A DNA stretch of 64,000 nt from Clostridia bacterium (GTDB lineage Bacteria; Bacillota; Clostridia; Oscillospirales; Acutalibacteraceae), in contig JAFTXJ010000017.1 of NCBI GenBank assembly GCA_017461625.1, positions 1-64,000 of the forward strand, written 5' to 3'. The position numbers and the translations under genes are program-made. Under the pieces are notes generated by a model. That model was given only the letters and a program-made list of their open reading frames with translations, was not told the origin of the DNA and searched no databases. This document shows, piece by piece, positions 27,908 through 36,514 of this stretch (the stretch's first letter is position 1; every line of letters starts with the position of its first letter).

Positions 27908-28186
27908 GCTTTTTCTCCGAAAACTGGCACCCCTTTGTCGCTACGCGACATTTCCCCTGTCAGTGGAATACCCTATAAGCAATAGGTGGAGCCGATAAGC
28001 AGTTGACTCGTAGGGGTGCACATTGCGCGTCCGTAAAATGACACAAACCACGGACGGCCAATGGCCGCCCCTACGATATTGCGATAACATGCCGTTTTCG
28101 GCTCCTTTGTATAAAAACATTTCGGACATCAGGTTGACGCCCATACTCAGCTCCCACCTATCTTAACAGGAACATACACCAAAAAA
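27908..28186. repeat. Non-coding block following copy B
   Basis: Contains small palindromes (GTCGCTACGCGAC), a GCGCGTCCG-containing block and GGCCAATGGCCGCCCCTACG, similar in style to the block after copy A. The segment GGCTCCTTTGTATAAA echoes the hairpins at 25157 and 30612. No gene is supported. Confidence 0.5.
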
Positions 28187-28210
28187 ACGCAGAGGCCGAA
28201 ACCTCTGCGT
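28187..28210 (-). terminator. Terminator of the Sm_multidrug_ex gene
   Basis: AACGCAGAGG and CCTCTGCGTT arms around CCGAAA, with TTTTTT following on the minus strand. The hairpin abuts the stop codon. Confidence 0.75.
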
Positions 28211-28713
28211 TAAATTTTATTGAAAAGTCCTACAATTCCGTAGGAAAGTGTACCTACGATTATGCCTGCCACCAAAACGCCCAATGCAATCGCCGGCAAG
28301 GCTTTTTTCATTCTCAAATCCATAAGTGCGGCAACAAGAGCACCTGTCCAGCCACCTGTTCCGGGCAAAGGAATTGCAACCAAAATAAACAATCCCCAAA
28401 AGCCGTATTTTTCAACCTTATCAGAATGCTTGTGGGCTTTTTCTTCAAGCTTGTCCACAACCTTTCCGAGAGGGCCCCATTTTTTCATAAGCTGAAAAAT
28501 CTTCCTGATAAAAAGAAGAATAAATGGCATGGGGAGCATATTACCTAAAAAGCAATATATAAATGCACTCCACCATTCAATGTCCATAAGGCTGGCGGCG
28601 ATAAGACCGCCTCTCAATTCCAACACAGGAAGAACAGATATGATAAACACCACAAGCTCTTCCGGAATTTTATCCTGCAAAAAGGTAACGATATTCTGGA
28701 TTATACCATCCAT
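28210..28713 (-). CDS. Small multidrug export family (COG2426) membrane protein
   Basis: 167 residues, four to five hydrophobic segments. The LPVLELRGGLIAASLM motif and the AIPLPGTGGWTGALVAALM loop identify the Sm_multidrug_ex family. The family was named for a putative export function, but its real role is unclear. GAGGA lies upstream of ATG 28713. It lies 10 bp after the PPase/Nudix gene on the same strand and probably forms an operon with it, ending in a terminator. Confidence 0.8.
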   Translation of the reverse strand: MDGIIQNIVTFLQDKIPEELVVFIISVLPVLELRGGLIAASLMDIEWWSAFIYCFLGNMLPMPFILLFIRKIFQLMKKWGPLGKVVDKLEEKAHKHSDKVEKYGFWGLFILVAIPLPGTGGWTGALVAALMDLRMKKALPAIALGVLVAGIIVGTLSYGIVGLFNKI

Positions 28714-28723
28714 AAATAATTCC

Positions 28724-29461
28724 TCAAGCTTTCACTGTATTTTTGGCGATAAAGTCAACCGCCTTATCCAAAATTGCATGGTCATTTTCAAACTTAAGGC
28801 GTGTTTTTGCCTTATCATAACCGAGCCAGACATAATCTTCAATTTCTTCTTTTTGAATGATTGTGTTAGTGTCATCAGTTGTAGCAAGATAAATGCTTAC
28901 ACTTTTTTCAACCTTGCCCTGAATGCTGTATTGGCTCCTTGTTACAAACCCCGGCAAAAAGCGGATGTGAATTCCCGTTTCTTCAAGAACTTCACGGTAA
29001 GCTGTCTGCTGGTCGGTTTCACCCATTTCAACGTGACCCTTCGGGAAACCCCAATGGGCACTTCTGCGGTTTTTAATTAAAAGAAATCTTGTCATTCCGC
29101 CGATTTCTCTGAATACCACCGCACCGCAGGACCTTTCATAAAGGCAGTCAAGAGTGTAATCTCTGCCGTCAAGGGCAAAATTCATTGCAACGATGATATC
29201 AATGTTAATAAATCTTGTGCTTTTAGGTGCAACCACGATATAGACCGAATCGTTGTCCTTATACCTGACGATTGCTATAACCCTGCCATCAAAACTGCGA
29301 ACGGGATGATTGATGCCCATAATATAGGCACCTTTGACCGCCAGATTGAAGCGTTTGTTACCCTCCACCTGGCCAAAGTTGAGGTCATAGGTAATATTCT
29401 CTTCCGCATTGTGAGAATGAATGGGATGGGTTACTTTAACACGAACATATTTCCCAAGCAT
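28724..29461 (-). CDS. PPase-like domain fused to a Nudix hydrolase
   Basis: 245 residues. The N-terminal 130 residues follow the inorganic-pyrophosphatase-like pattern: GKYVRVKVTHPIHSHN, LNFGQVEG, then AYIMGINHPVRSFDGRVIAI, typical of Clostridia proteins that combine this domain with Nudix. The Nudix box is GHVEMGETDQQTAYREVLEE with the final TGI, complete with the REVLEE metal site. It probably hydrolyses a nucleoside diphosphate linked to another moiety. ATG 29461 follows GGAGGAG by 7 bp; an ATG at 29527 lies ahead of the site and is rejected. A hairpin (CCCCGA/TCGGGG) lies just upstream of the ribosome site. Confidence 0.8.
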   Translation of the reverse strand: MLGKYVRVKVTHPIHSHNAEENITYDLNFGQVEGNKRFNLAVKGAYIMGINHPVRSFDGRVIAIVRYKDNDSVYIVVAPKSTRFINIDIIVAMNFALDGRDYTLDCLYERSCGAVVFREIGGMTRFLLIKNRRSAHWGFPKGHVEMGETDQQTAYREVLEETGIHIRFLPGFVTRSQYSIQGKVEKSVSIYLATTDDTNTIIQKEEIEDYVWLGYDKAKTRLKFENDHAILDKAVDFIAKNTVKA

Positions 29462-29568
29462 GTTCTTTCTCCTCCACCCCGAAAAATCGGGGATATTTGC
29501 GGGTAGGGTGACGATAATAAATCCCACGTAGTAAATAACATACTACTCCCGCATCTTACGACCCATAT

Positions 29569-29597
29569 ATTATACATACATTAAATTAAAATTACAA
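29569..29597 (-). promoter_or_regulatory. Promoter of the Nudix operon
   Basis: Minus strand TTGTAA (29597-29592) and TATAAT (29574-29569) with a 17 bp spacer. It implies a leader of about 100 nt that contains a CCCCGATTTTTCGGGG hairpin beside the ribosome site. Confidence 0.5.
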
Positions 29598-29617
29598 TAG
29601 GAAAATATAAATTTATA

Positions 29618-29646
29618 TGGACTTGTGGGGATATTTTATGTATAAT
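29618..29646 (+). promoter_or_regulatory. Promoter of the DMT transporter gene
   Basis: TGGACT (29618-29623) and TATAAT (29641-29646) with a 17 bp spacer. Transcription from here starts after the ATG at 29617, which supports the TTG start at 29671. Confidence 0.45.
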
Positions 29647-29670
29647 TGTCCGTTGGAAAGGGATGATTTT

Positions 29671-30522
29671 TTGTATTACGGTATTATTTTAGCGGCAGTT
29701 GTAATGTTTGGTATCCAGTTTCTTGTTAATGAAAAGTTTGAAGCCAAAAACGGCAACAGCCTCGCATCATCTATGATTTTTATTTTTGGCGGAAGCATTG
29801 CAGGTCTTTTTGTTTTGCTTGCAATCAACAGCTTTCGTCTTGAATTCACGCTTTACACCCTTGTGATGTCAGTTATCACTGCCCTTAATATGATAGCCTG
29901 TATTGTCTGCAGCCTTAAAGCGCTGGCTTACATAAACCTTTCACTTTATTCAATTTTTTCAATGCTTGGCGGTATGGTCCTCCCCTTTGTTGCAGGGATT
30001 CTCTTCTACGGCGAACCTCTTACAACAGGCAAAATCGTATGCTTTGCAGTAATTACCGTTGCTCTTTGTCTCACTTTTCAAAAAAGCGACGGCAACAAAA
30101 AAGGCTATATTTATTACGCAGGAATTTTTATTTTTAACGGAATGTCGGGCGTGCTTTCAAAGATTTTTCAGGAAAGTGAATTTCCCAAAACTAGCTCAGC
30201 AGGGTATTCAATCCTTTCTGCCGCAGCAACAGTGGTTATTGCAGGAATTTTCCTCATTTTCCTCAGAAAACAGCTTCCGAAAATTGACAAGGCTTCAGTT
30301 TTTCAGCTCAATGCTTACGGCATTTTAAACAAGGTTGCAAACTACCTTTTGCTCATCGCTCTTGTTCATGTACCTGCATCAACTCAATATCCGATGGTTA
30401 CGGGCGGAGTTATGATTGTGTCCACCATTCTGGGATTTTTCACAGCAAAAAAGCCAAGTGCAAGAGAAATCGCCTCAGTTGCCCTCTCCTTTGCAGGAAT
30501 TATGGCATTGGTGGTTATTTAA
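29671..30522 (+). CDS. EamA/DMT family transporter
   Basis: 283 residues, ten predicted membrane segments in two EamA-like halves. Motifs such as ALNMIACIVCSLKALAYINL and the second half-repeat GIFIFNGMSGVLSKIFQ are consistent with drug/metabolite transporters, exporters or importers of small metabolites; the substrate is unknown. The TTG at 29671 is preferred because GGAAAGGGA lies just upstream and the likely promoter at 29618-29646 excludes the ATG at 29617. If that ATG were used the protein would be 301 residues. A strong terminator follows. Confidence 0.75.
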   Translation: MYYGIILAAVVMFGIQFLVNEKFEAKNGNSLASSMIFIFGGSIAGLFVLLAINSFRLEFTLYTLVMSVITALNMIACIVCSLKALAYINLSLYSIFSMLGGMVLPFVAGILFYGEPLTTGKIVCFAVITVALCLTFQKSDGNKKGYIYYAGIFIFNGMSGVLSKIFQESEFPKTSSAGYSILSAAATVVIAGIFLIFLRKQLPKIDKASVFQLNAYGILNKVANYLLLIALVHVPASTQYPMVTGGVMIVSTILGFFTAKKPSAREIASVALSFAGIMALVVI

Positions 30523-30561
30523 TTTGCAATTCGTAATGCGGAATTATTTTACGGTAAACTT

Positions 30562-30597
30562 AAAACTCCCTCAAACCGATTGGTTTGGGGGAGTTTT
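30562..30597 (+). terminator. Terminator after the DMT transporter gene
   Basis: AAAACTCCCTCAAACC (30562-30577) pairs with GGTTTGGGGGAGTTTT (30582-30597), nearly perfect over 16 bp. Confidence 0.75.
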
Positions 30598-30611
30598 CTG
30601 CAATTTTTTTC

Positions 30612-30637
30612 AGGCTCCCTTGTGCAAAGGGAGGCTT
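30612..30637. repeat. Hairpin related to the one at 25157
   Basis: AGGCTCCCTT and AAGGGAGGCT arms around GTGCA, nearly the same sequence as the hairpin after ppa. It lies at the 3' end of the convergent dacA-like gene. Confidence 0.5.
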
Positions 30638-30639
30638 TG

Positions 30640-32031
30640 TCAATGCTTCGGTTTGTAATTTCTGTCTTGCTTTTTAGTATTCTGTGTCTTTTCCATATCA
30701 TTGATTTTAACGATTCTGAGCTGGTTCTTTTTCTTCTTTCTCACAGCGTTTGAGCGCATAACAAGTGCAATATAAACAATAACTCCGATAACCGCAAGGG
30801 CAAACAGAATTTTAAATATTGTGCTTGAAAACAACCTCATCAGAAGGCTCCAACCGTAAAGGAGGTAGTTTTTGCCCACACTCTGAGAATAAACCAGATC
30901 AATCGTTGCAATTTCGGTGTCAGCGTAAATTACTTTTGCCTTGCAGGCAACATCGCCTGCTTTTATGGGAGCATCAACTGTTTCGGGCTTGTCAATGGGT
31001 TCAATAAGCACACTGCCCTCATCAGTACCTGTCGGAACAAGGGTTCTGAAATCATCCTTTGGCTTTAGCTGAACATAGTCCGTTTTCCAAGAATAATTTA
31101 CCCCCACCTCAGAAACCATCATATTTTTGGGGGCAACAAGCTCATAGCTGAGGTTAGCAAATGCCCATTCATACATTCTGATGGTGTCCATAAAAGACTG
31201 ATTTTCTTCAATATTATCTTTATCAGAGTCACGGTAATCGCCGTTCATTGCAACGGCAAGGTAATTATAACCGTCTTTTGAAGCATATGTTGAAACGCAG
31301 TAACCTGAATCTTCAGTATGACCCGTTTTAATGCCTTTTACAAAGCTTCTGTAATATGTTACATATACCGGGTTTATCAAAAAGTTGGTGTTGATAAGTG
31401 TGCGTTCCTTATTCATATTTGTGGCTTTAAGGGTATATTTCGGTTCACTGACAATGTTTTTGAAAGCATTGTGTTCAAGCGCTGCCTTTGCAATTATGGC
31501 AATATCCTCAGCGGTTGAATAATGAGTTTCACTGTCAAGGCCGTGGGGATTATCATAATGAGTGTTTTTACAGCCGAGCTTTTTTACGCAGTCATTCATC
31601 ATCTGAACAAACTTTGCCTGGCTGCCTGCAACGTGCTCAGCGAGCACAACCGCAGCATCATTACCGCTGGGAACAAGCAGACAGTGAAGCATATCAAGAA
31701 GGCTCATCTGCTCACCGACTTTAAGGCCTGAAAGGGAGCTGCCCGTTCCTTTAAGGGCATCAACGGCATTCTGTGAAACAGTTACCGTTTCGTTAAGGTC
31801 AGGGCAATTCTGCAAAACAACCAGCGCTGTGGTAATTTTTGTCATTGATGCAGGGGCTGCCTTTTTCTGTGCATTTTTTGAAATAACCACGCTGCCGTCA
31901 TCAAGGCTTATCATATAGTCAATTTCACAATTCAGCTCAACATAAGAGGAATAATCCTGTGCATTGGCAGGAATAACCGCTGTTGTTAAAATTAAAACGA
32001 GAATACTTATAAAAATTATAACTTTTTTCAT
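30640..32031 (-). CDS. D-alanyl-D-alanine carboxypeptidase (PBP5/DacA family)
   Basis: 463 residues. A serine peptidase that trims the terminal D-Ala of peptidoglycan stem peptides. A signal peptide (VIIFISILVLILTTAVIPANA) is followed by the penicilloyl-serine domain: SMTK (acylated Ser) in APASMTKITTALVV, SGN in LLVPSGNDAAVVLA and KTG in GIKTGHTEDSGY. A second beta domain and a C-terminal membrane helix (ILFALAVIGVIVYIALVM) anchor it to the membrane, with a basic cytosolic tail. ATG 32031 begins the signal peptide; a longer frame to 32085 has no ribosome site and crosses the divergent promoter region. Confidence 0.9.
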   Translation of the reverse strand: MKKVIIFISILVLILTTAVIPANAQDYSSYVELNCEIDYMISLDDGSVVISKNAQKKAAPASMTKITTALVVLQNCPDLNETVTVSQNAVDALKGTGSSLSGLKVGEQMSLLDMLHCLLVPSGNDAAVVLAEHVAGSQAKFVQMMNDCVKKLGCKNTHYDNPHGLDSETHYSTAEDIAIIAKAALEHNAFKNIVSEPKYTLKATNMNKERTLINTNFLINPVYVTYYRSFVKGIKTGHTEDSGYCVSTYASKDGYNYLAVAMNGDYRDSDKDNIEENQSFMDTIRMYEWAFANLSYELVAPKNMMVSEVGVNYSWKTDYVQLKPKDDFRTLVPTGTDEGSVLIEPIDKPETVDAPIKAGDVACKAKVIYADTEIATIDLVYSQSVGKNYLLYGWSLLMRLFSSTIFKILFALAVIGVIVYIALVMRSNAVRKKKKNQLRIVKINDMEKTQNTKKQDRNYKPKH

Positions 32032-32160
32032 AGACAAACCACCATGAATTGTTGTATTATATAATAGTATAGGTTTATGAACCACGAGTATTATAACAAA
32101 CTATTTTCAAAAAATAAAGAGTGTAGCAAAATTTTATATTTTGCAGACGGGAGCAAGCTT

Positions 32161-32853
32161 ATGATTTTTGTAACAGGCGATATGCACGGCGATGCAAAAA
32201 TTTTTAAACAGCCGACTTTCAAAAACATCAAAAAGGATGACACCCTTATTATCTGCGGTGATTTCGGCTTTATATGGAACGGTGACAAAAGCGAAAAAGT
32301 AACATTAGACAAGCTGTCAAAAAAACCTTACACCATCTGCTTTGTTGACGGCACTCACGAAAACTTTGACCTGCTTGCAAAGTACCCCGTTGTGGAATTT
32401 GCAGGCGGAATGGCTCACAAAATAAGAGACAACATCTATCACCTGCTCAGAGGATATGTGTTTGAAATTGAAGGCGAAAAAATCTTTGCCATGGGCGGAG
32501 GCGAAAGCCCCGACATTGACATTCGCTTTGAAAACAACACCTGGTCAAAAGCCGAGATTCCATCTGCGGAAGAGATGAAAAACGGTGTTCACAACCTTGA
32601 AAGAGAAAAATTTGAGGTTGACTTTATTGTTACCCACGAGCCTCCTCAAAAAATCAAAGCTTTTTTAAATCTTAAAGACAAAGAAAATGTCCGTTTCACA
32701 GGTCTTAACTCTTATTTTGAAGAGATCAACAGCTCGTGCAAATTCACACGCTGGTATTTTGGCAGTATTCACGAAGATAAATTCGTTTCACCCTCGCACA
32801 TCGCAGTTTACAGAAACCTTATCAAAGTTCAATCAGGGGAGATTGCAAGATGA
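32161..32853 (+). CDS. Calcineurin-like metallophosphoesterase
   Basis: 230 residues. The motifs GDMHGD (GDxHGD), ICGDFGFIW (GDxxD-like) and FIVTHEPP are present. The usual GNHE motif reads GTHEN: Thr replaces the Asn that normally contacts the second metal (about residue 65). That may reduce or change activity. ATG 32161 has GGGAG 7 bp upstream; an open frame from 32077 has no such site. The gene overlaps rpe by 4 bp (ATGA), so the two are translationally coupled. The substrate is unknown, and the coupling to the pentose phosphate enzyme is positional only. Confidence 0.75.
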   Translation: MIFVTGDMHGDAKIFKQPTFKNIKKDDTLIICGDFGFIWNGDKSEKVTLDKLSKKPYTICFVDGTHENFDLLAKYPVVEFAGGMAHKIRDNIYHLLRGYVFEIEGEKIFAMGGGESPDIDIRFENNTWSKAEIPSAEEMKNGVHNLEREKFEVDFIVTHEPPQKIKAFLNLKDKENVRFTGLNSYFEEINSSCKFTRWYFGSIHEDKFVSPSHIAVYRNLIKVQSGEIAR

Positions 32854-33503
32854 ACAACATTCTTATTTCACCGTCAATTTTATCCTGCGATTTCAGTATG
32901 GCAGGTGAAGAAATTGCCAAAATTGACCGTTGCGGAGCAGACTGGATTCACGTTGATGTTATGGACGGTCATTTTGTGCCTAACATAACCTTCGGTGCCC
33001 CTGTTATGAAAATGTTCCGTCGTCACTCCGAAAAGTTTTTTGATGTTCATCTGATGATAAGCGACCCGCTTTTTTATGTCAAAGACTTTGCCCTGGCGGG
33101 TGCAGACGGAATCACCTTTCACGTTGAAAGTGACAGCGATATTGACCTGACTATTGAAGAAATAAAAAAATACGAAAAAATCCCTGCCCTGAGCGTTAAA
33201 CCGGGCACCCCTGCTGAGGCAGTTTTTCCGTATCTTGATAAAATCGGTATGGTGCTTGTTATGACTGTTGAGCCGGGCTTTGGCGGCCAGAGCTTTATGG
33301 CAGATATGCTGCCAAAAATCAAAGCAATCAGAGAAGAATGTAACAGTCGAAACCTTCCTATGCACATTCAGGTTGACGGCGGAATAAGCGAAAAAACCGC
33401 CCCCCTTGTTAAGGAGGCCGGTGCTGATGTGCTTGTGGCAGGCAGTGCCGTTTTCGGTGCTCAAAACACAGCTGAAGCTATTGAAAAAATCAGAAACGCC
33501 TGA
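32850..33503 (+). CDS. rpe: Ribulose-phosphate 3-epimerase
   Basis: 217 residues, TIM barrel of standard length. Interconverts ribulose-5-phosphate and xylulose-5-phosphate in the pentose phosphate pathway. SPSILSCDFSMAGEEIAKID is the N-terminal signature; WIHVDVMDGHFVPNITFG carries the first catalytic Asp and metal ligand, and MTVEPGFGGQSFM and HIQVDGGISEKTAP the other. The phosphate-binding loop VAGSAVFG is intact. The start overlaps the previous stop as ATGA. Convergent with the MecA-like gene, only 3 bp apart. Confidence 0.95.
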   Translation: MNNILISPSILSCDFSMAGEEIAKIDRCGADWIHVDVMDGHFVPNITFGAPVMKMFRRHSEKFFDVHLMISDPLFYVKDFALAGADGITFHVESDSDIDLTIEEIKKYEKIPALSVKPGTPAEAVFPYLDKIGMVLVMTVEPGFGGQSFMADMLPKIKAIREECNSRNLPMHIQVDGGISEKTAPLVKEAGADVLVAGSAVFGAQNTAEAIEKIRNA

Positions 33504-33506
33504 TTA

Positions 33507-34049
33507 TTAAATATGCCCTGCACTTTGCCAATGCTCAAGGGTATAATTAAGAGTAAACGCATCTTTCCCAACAGGGACAGAATACTCTTCAATAATCTTT
33601 TTTTCGTCGGCAGACGGTATGGTACAGCACACAAGCCTCAGCCTTTCACCGTTTTTGAAGAGCCTGCTTTTATACTTTAGCCCGGAGCTTTTCATTGCCG
33701 TTATCATATCGAGCAAATCGTCATAATTTTTAAATTCATAGATAACGCTTTCAGCTGTTTTGGTAAGCTTCAACGGCTGACGGAGTTCAGAATTACGCCT
33801 TTTTTCTGTTACGGTAAAGCTCAAAACACAGCCTCCGCGGCTGTCTGCCGCAGCTTCAATCAGCAGATTACCCGACGGGTCAACATCTTTGCCCAGGTCG
33901 TCACGGACCTTTTGCAATATGGTCCAGATTACACGACGGGTTTCAATTTTAGAATAATCCATTTCTTCGTATGTAATATCAAGCTCCTGCATATCTTTTT
34001 GAGTAAGCTCCACAACAAACTTGTTTTTGCCCGATGAATGAATATACAC
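33507..34049 (-). CDS. MecA-like adaptor protein
   Basis: 180 residues. Homologous to MecA/YpbH adaptors that deliver proteins to ClpC(P) for degradation. The ELTQKDMQELDITYEEMDY N-terminal domain, SGNLLIEAAADSRGGCVLSFT and the C-terminal KNYDDLLDMITAM and KSRLFKNGERLRLV follow MecA order. The GTG at 34049 is chosen because AAGGGGGA lies 6 bp upstream, and the peptide starts VYIHSSG like other MecA starts; an ATG at 34124 has no site. In Bacillus it controls competence and sporulation. Confidence 0.8.
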   Translation of the reverse strand: MYIHSSGKNKFVVELTQKDMQELDITYEEMDYSKIETRRVIWTILQKVRDDLGKDVDPSGNLLIEAAADSRGGCVLSFTVTEKRRNSELRQPLKLTKTAESVIYEFKNYDDLLDMITAMKSSGLKYKSRLFKNGERLRLVCCTIPSADEKKIIEEYSVPVGKDAFTLNYTLEHWQSAGHI

Positions 34050-34213
34050 AGCAAATCCCCCTTTTATGCTCTGATATTTGTCAGATAATATATTCTTGCA
34101 ATGTGAAATCGGTATTGCCGACACAAAACCTCACATAAGCAGGAATCTATGCAAATTATAAATCAGAATCCAAGCTTATTTCAATGAATAAAATATGGAA
34201 AGAGGTGAGCAGA

Positions 34214-35179
34214 ATGCCGGTGAAGAAAAAAGGAAAGAAAAAGAAGAACACATATTATTCGGATATGTGCTTTGCGTTATTTATTCTGCTCACAATCGCC
34301 TGCCATTTTCACGGAATAAAAGCACTCTCTCTTTTTGCCGTTTCCGTTTTAAGTGCTCTGATTTTTGACTGTATCGGTTGCAAGGTTATCAACCGCAAGT
34401 TTAAAATCAAAAACTGCCACGCAATTTTCATCGGCGGGCTGACCGCTTTGATGCTCCCTGCCTCTGCCCCACTGTGGTTACCGGTTGCAGGGTGTGCGTT
34501 TTCCGTGTTTATGATTAAAATACCTTTCGGCTCGCTCAACCTTTCGCCTTTTTCTGCTGTCGCGGCAGGCATTGCTTTTTTGAGCATCTGCAGACCCGAC
34601 CTTGTTTTTGACTATCAAAGCGACAGCGTAGGAAGCATTTCAATAGCCCAGAGCCTTTCCAGAGGCACACCTATCGTTACCGCCATTGATTTGATAAACG
34701 CATTTATCGGCTCAGTGCCAGGGGCTATGGGCACCACCTGCACCGTTGCGATGCTCGGACTGCTGATTTTTGTGATTTTAAAAAGACCCAAAAATTTTCT
34801 TAACTCCTTTGCATTTCTTTTCACCTGCTTTATAGGTGCAGTTATAATAACAGCCGTTAACAGTGAAAACTTTTTTACTCAAAACGTTTTCAGAGTTATC
34901 TGCCTGAGAATGTGCAGCGGCTTCACTTTGTGCATGGCCGTTTTCTTCGTTACGGAAGATTCACTTTTACCCAAGAAAAATATTCAACGCATTTTATACG
35001 GTATGATGATGGGCGTTGTTTACATTATACTTAACCGGGTTGGAACATATGAAGACGCAGGATGCTTTGCCGTGCTTCTTACCAACGCTTTTTGGCCCGT
35101 AATTAAAAAATATATTTTCACCGCAGGAAAAGTCAGAACGGAGGTGGTTGCAAATGAACCGACAGAAAGCCTCACTTAA
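34214..35179 (+). CDS. RnfD-like membrane subunit (divergent)
   Basis: 321 residues, about nine to ten membrane helices after a very basic start (KKKGKKKK). Homologous to RnfD/NqrB: GSVPGAMGTTCTVAML matches the family's PGSxGET region, and SLSRGTPIVTA (Thr 152) is where the flavinylation motif SGATPLA would lie. The motif is altered (RGT for GAT), so FMN attachment is uncertain. First gene of an rnfD-rnfE-rnfA-like run lacking RnfC before it and RnfG after it. ATG 34214 follows AGAGGTGAG; an ATG at 34184 precedes that site. In true Rnf the complex oxidises ferredoxin and pumps Na+ or H+. Confidence 0.8.
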   Translation: MPVKKKGKKKKNTYYSDMCFALFILLTIACHFHGIKALSLFAVSVLSALIFDCIGCKVINRKFKIKNCHAIFIGGLTALMLPASAPLWLPVAGCAFSVFMIKIPFGSLNLSPFSAVAAGIAFLSICRPDLVFDYQSDSVGSISIAQSLSRGTPIVTAIDLINAFIGSVPGAMGTTCTVAMLGLLIFVILKRPKNFLNSFAFLFTCFIGAVIITAVNSENFFTQNVFRVICLRMCSGFTLCMAVFFVTEDSLLPKKNIQRILYGMMMGVVYIILNRVGTYEDAGCFAVLLTNAFWPVIKKYIFTAGKVRTEVVANEPTESLT

Positions 35180-35867
35180 AGATATGATTTACCTTGACGG
35201 TTTTATCAAAAACCCTGTTCTGGTTCAGGTTGTGGGTATTTGCCCTGTTGCCGCGGCAGCTACTTCGGTGATAAACGCTCTTGCATTATCACTCATTTTT
35301 TCAATTTCGCTTATTTTGTGTGAAACGGTAGCAAGTCTTATTCTCAAAAAAGTTCCACGTTGGGTAAGAATGGCAATTTACTCTGTAATCAATCTGTTGG
35401 TTGTTTTTCCTACAATGTTTTTGCTTGAAAAATTTTCACTCTCACTGTTTTCTTCATTGGGTATTTATCTGCCACTTATGGCGTTCAACTCACTGAACTG
35501 TGTAAGATGCGAAAAATTTGCTGTTAAAAACTCTGTTAAGCTGAGCTTTTTTGATTCAATTGCCTGCAGTGTGGGATATTGCAGTGTTCTTATTGCCATT
35601 GGTTTAATAAGGGAGATTTTCGGCAACGGTACTTTCCTCGGAGCAGATATTCCTTTTATCGGCGGAATGAACGGCCTGCTTATGCCCTTCGGCGGATTGT
35701 TTATCATCGGCATTCTTGCCGCTTTTCACAAATCCCGGGTTATTAAAAACCACCCCGACAAGCTTAAAGAAACAGAAACAAAATTTGTTCTTGATGAAAG
35801 CGATGATAAAGAAGCAACCTTTACCTACGCTTTAAAACACAGATTCAAAAAGAACTCTACCTTATAG
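35154..35867 (+). CDS. RnfE-like membrane subunit (partly lost Fe-S ligands)
   Basis: 237 residues, six membrane helices. NPVLVQVVGICP (Cys 30) keeps the first conserved Cys of RnfE/NqrD, but the second, normally in an NC motif before GRAEAFA, reads FNSLNCVRCEKFA, so Ser 113 replaces it. Two extra cysteines lie nearby (NCVRC) and are not equivalent. LIREIFGNGTFLG is typical of RnfE. It overlaps the RnfD-like gene by 26 bp. GGAGG lies 9 bp before ATG 35154. RnfG, which lies between D and E in normal rnfCDGEAB operons, is missing here. Confidence 0.85.
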   Translation: MNRQKASLKDMIYLDGFIKNPVLVQVVGICPVAAAATSVINALALSLIFSISLILCETVASLILKKVPRWVRMAIYSVINLLVVFPTMFLLEKFSLSLFSSLGIYLPLMAFNSLNCVRCEKFAVKNSVKLSFFDSIACSVGYCSVLIAIGLIREIFGNGTFLGADIPFIGGMNGLLMPFGGLFIIGILAAFHKSRVIKNHPDKLKETETKFVLDESDDKEATFTYALKHRFKKNSTL

Positions 35868-35895
35868 TATGATTTTTATTTAAGGAGGTGCGTGT

Positions 35896-36489
35896 ATGCA
35901 ATGGTTTTTTGATATGCTTGCAGCTGCATTTTATGCCGTAATTGTGCAAAACCTTGTTTTCAGCGGTGGCTACGGACTGACCGAAGCTGTGCGAATGGCA
36001 TCAAAGCCCAAAAAGCTTTTTTCAACAGCAGGTATGATTATCTACTTTTCAACCGTTACTGCCGTAATTTGTCGCATACTCGACTTCCTTCCGATTATTG
36101 AAAAGCAAAATCAATCTGTTCATTTTCTTATATTTTTTGCGGTACTGATAATAATTTATTTTATAACAGGTATTCTCAGCCTGATTATACTAAAACCCAA
36201 CAAAAGATTTATGACCAAGCTTGCAATGTGTGCCATGAACACACTTGTTATGGCAATTCCCCTTATCAACCGCCGAAGTGTAAGCACCTTTGGTGAAAGC
36301 ATCGGCACGGGGTTTGGCTCAGGCATCGCTTTTATTGTGGCTTCAATTCTCATAAGTGTGGGCTTTTCCAAAATAGCTCACAGCAAAAAAATCCCCGAAC
36401 CGTTCAGAGGCACACCTGCAATGTTTATTTATGTTGCCGTTTTATCAATGGCAGTTACAGGCATAACAGGTTCAGGCGTGTTCGCATAA
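35896..36489 (+). CDS. RnfA-like membrane subunit lacking both conserved cysteines
   Basis: 197 residues, six membrane helices. Recognised by the order of helices and by the C-terminal EPFRGTPAMFIYVAVLSMAV, as in RnfA/NqrE. The first canonical cysteine site (NNFVL..FLGICPFLG) reads QNLVFSGGYGLTE, with Tyr 26 in place of Cys. The second (TTNCAILG) reads CAMNTLVMA, with Thr 116 in place of Cys. The intramembrane [2Fe-2S] cluster shared by RnfA and RnfE therefore cannot form as usual. AAGGAGGTG precedes ATG 35896. Third gene of the D-E-A run; RnfB would normally follow but a different gene does. Confidence 0.85.
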   Translation: MQWFFDMLAAAFYAVIVQNLVFSGGYGLTEAVRMASKPKKLFSTAGMIIYFSTVTAVICRILDFLPIIEKQNQSVHFLIFFAVLIIIYFITGILSLIILKPNKRFMTKLAMCAMNTLVMAIPLINRRSVSTFGESIGTGFGSGIAFIVASILISVGFSKIAHSKKIPEPFRGTPAMFIYVAVLSMAVTGITGSGVFA

Positions 36490-36514
36490 AACTTGACTCA
36501 GGAAGGAGTTACTT

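Noticed and set aside
32880-33464. Minus-strand open frame of 194 codons opposite rpe
   Set aside because: It is fully antisense to rpe and has no ribosome site or recognisable domain.
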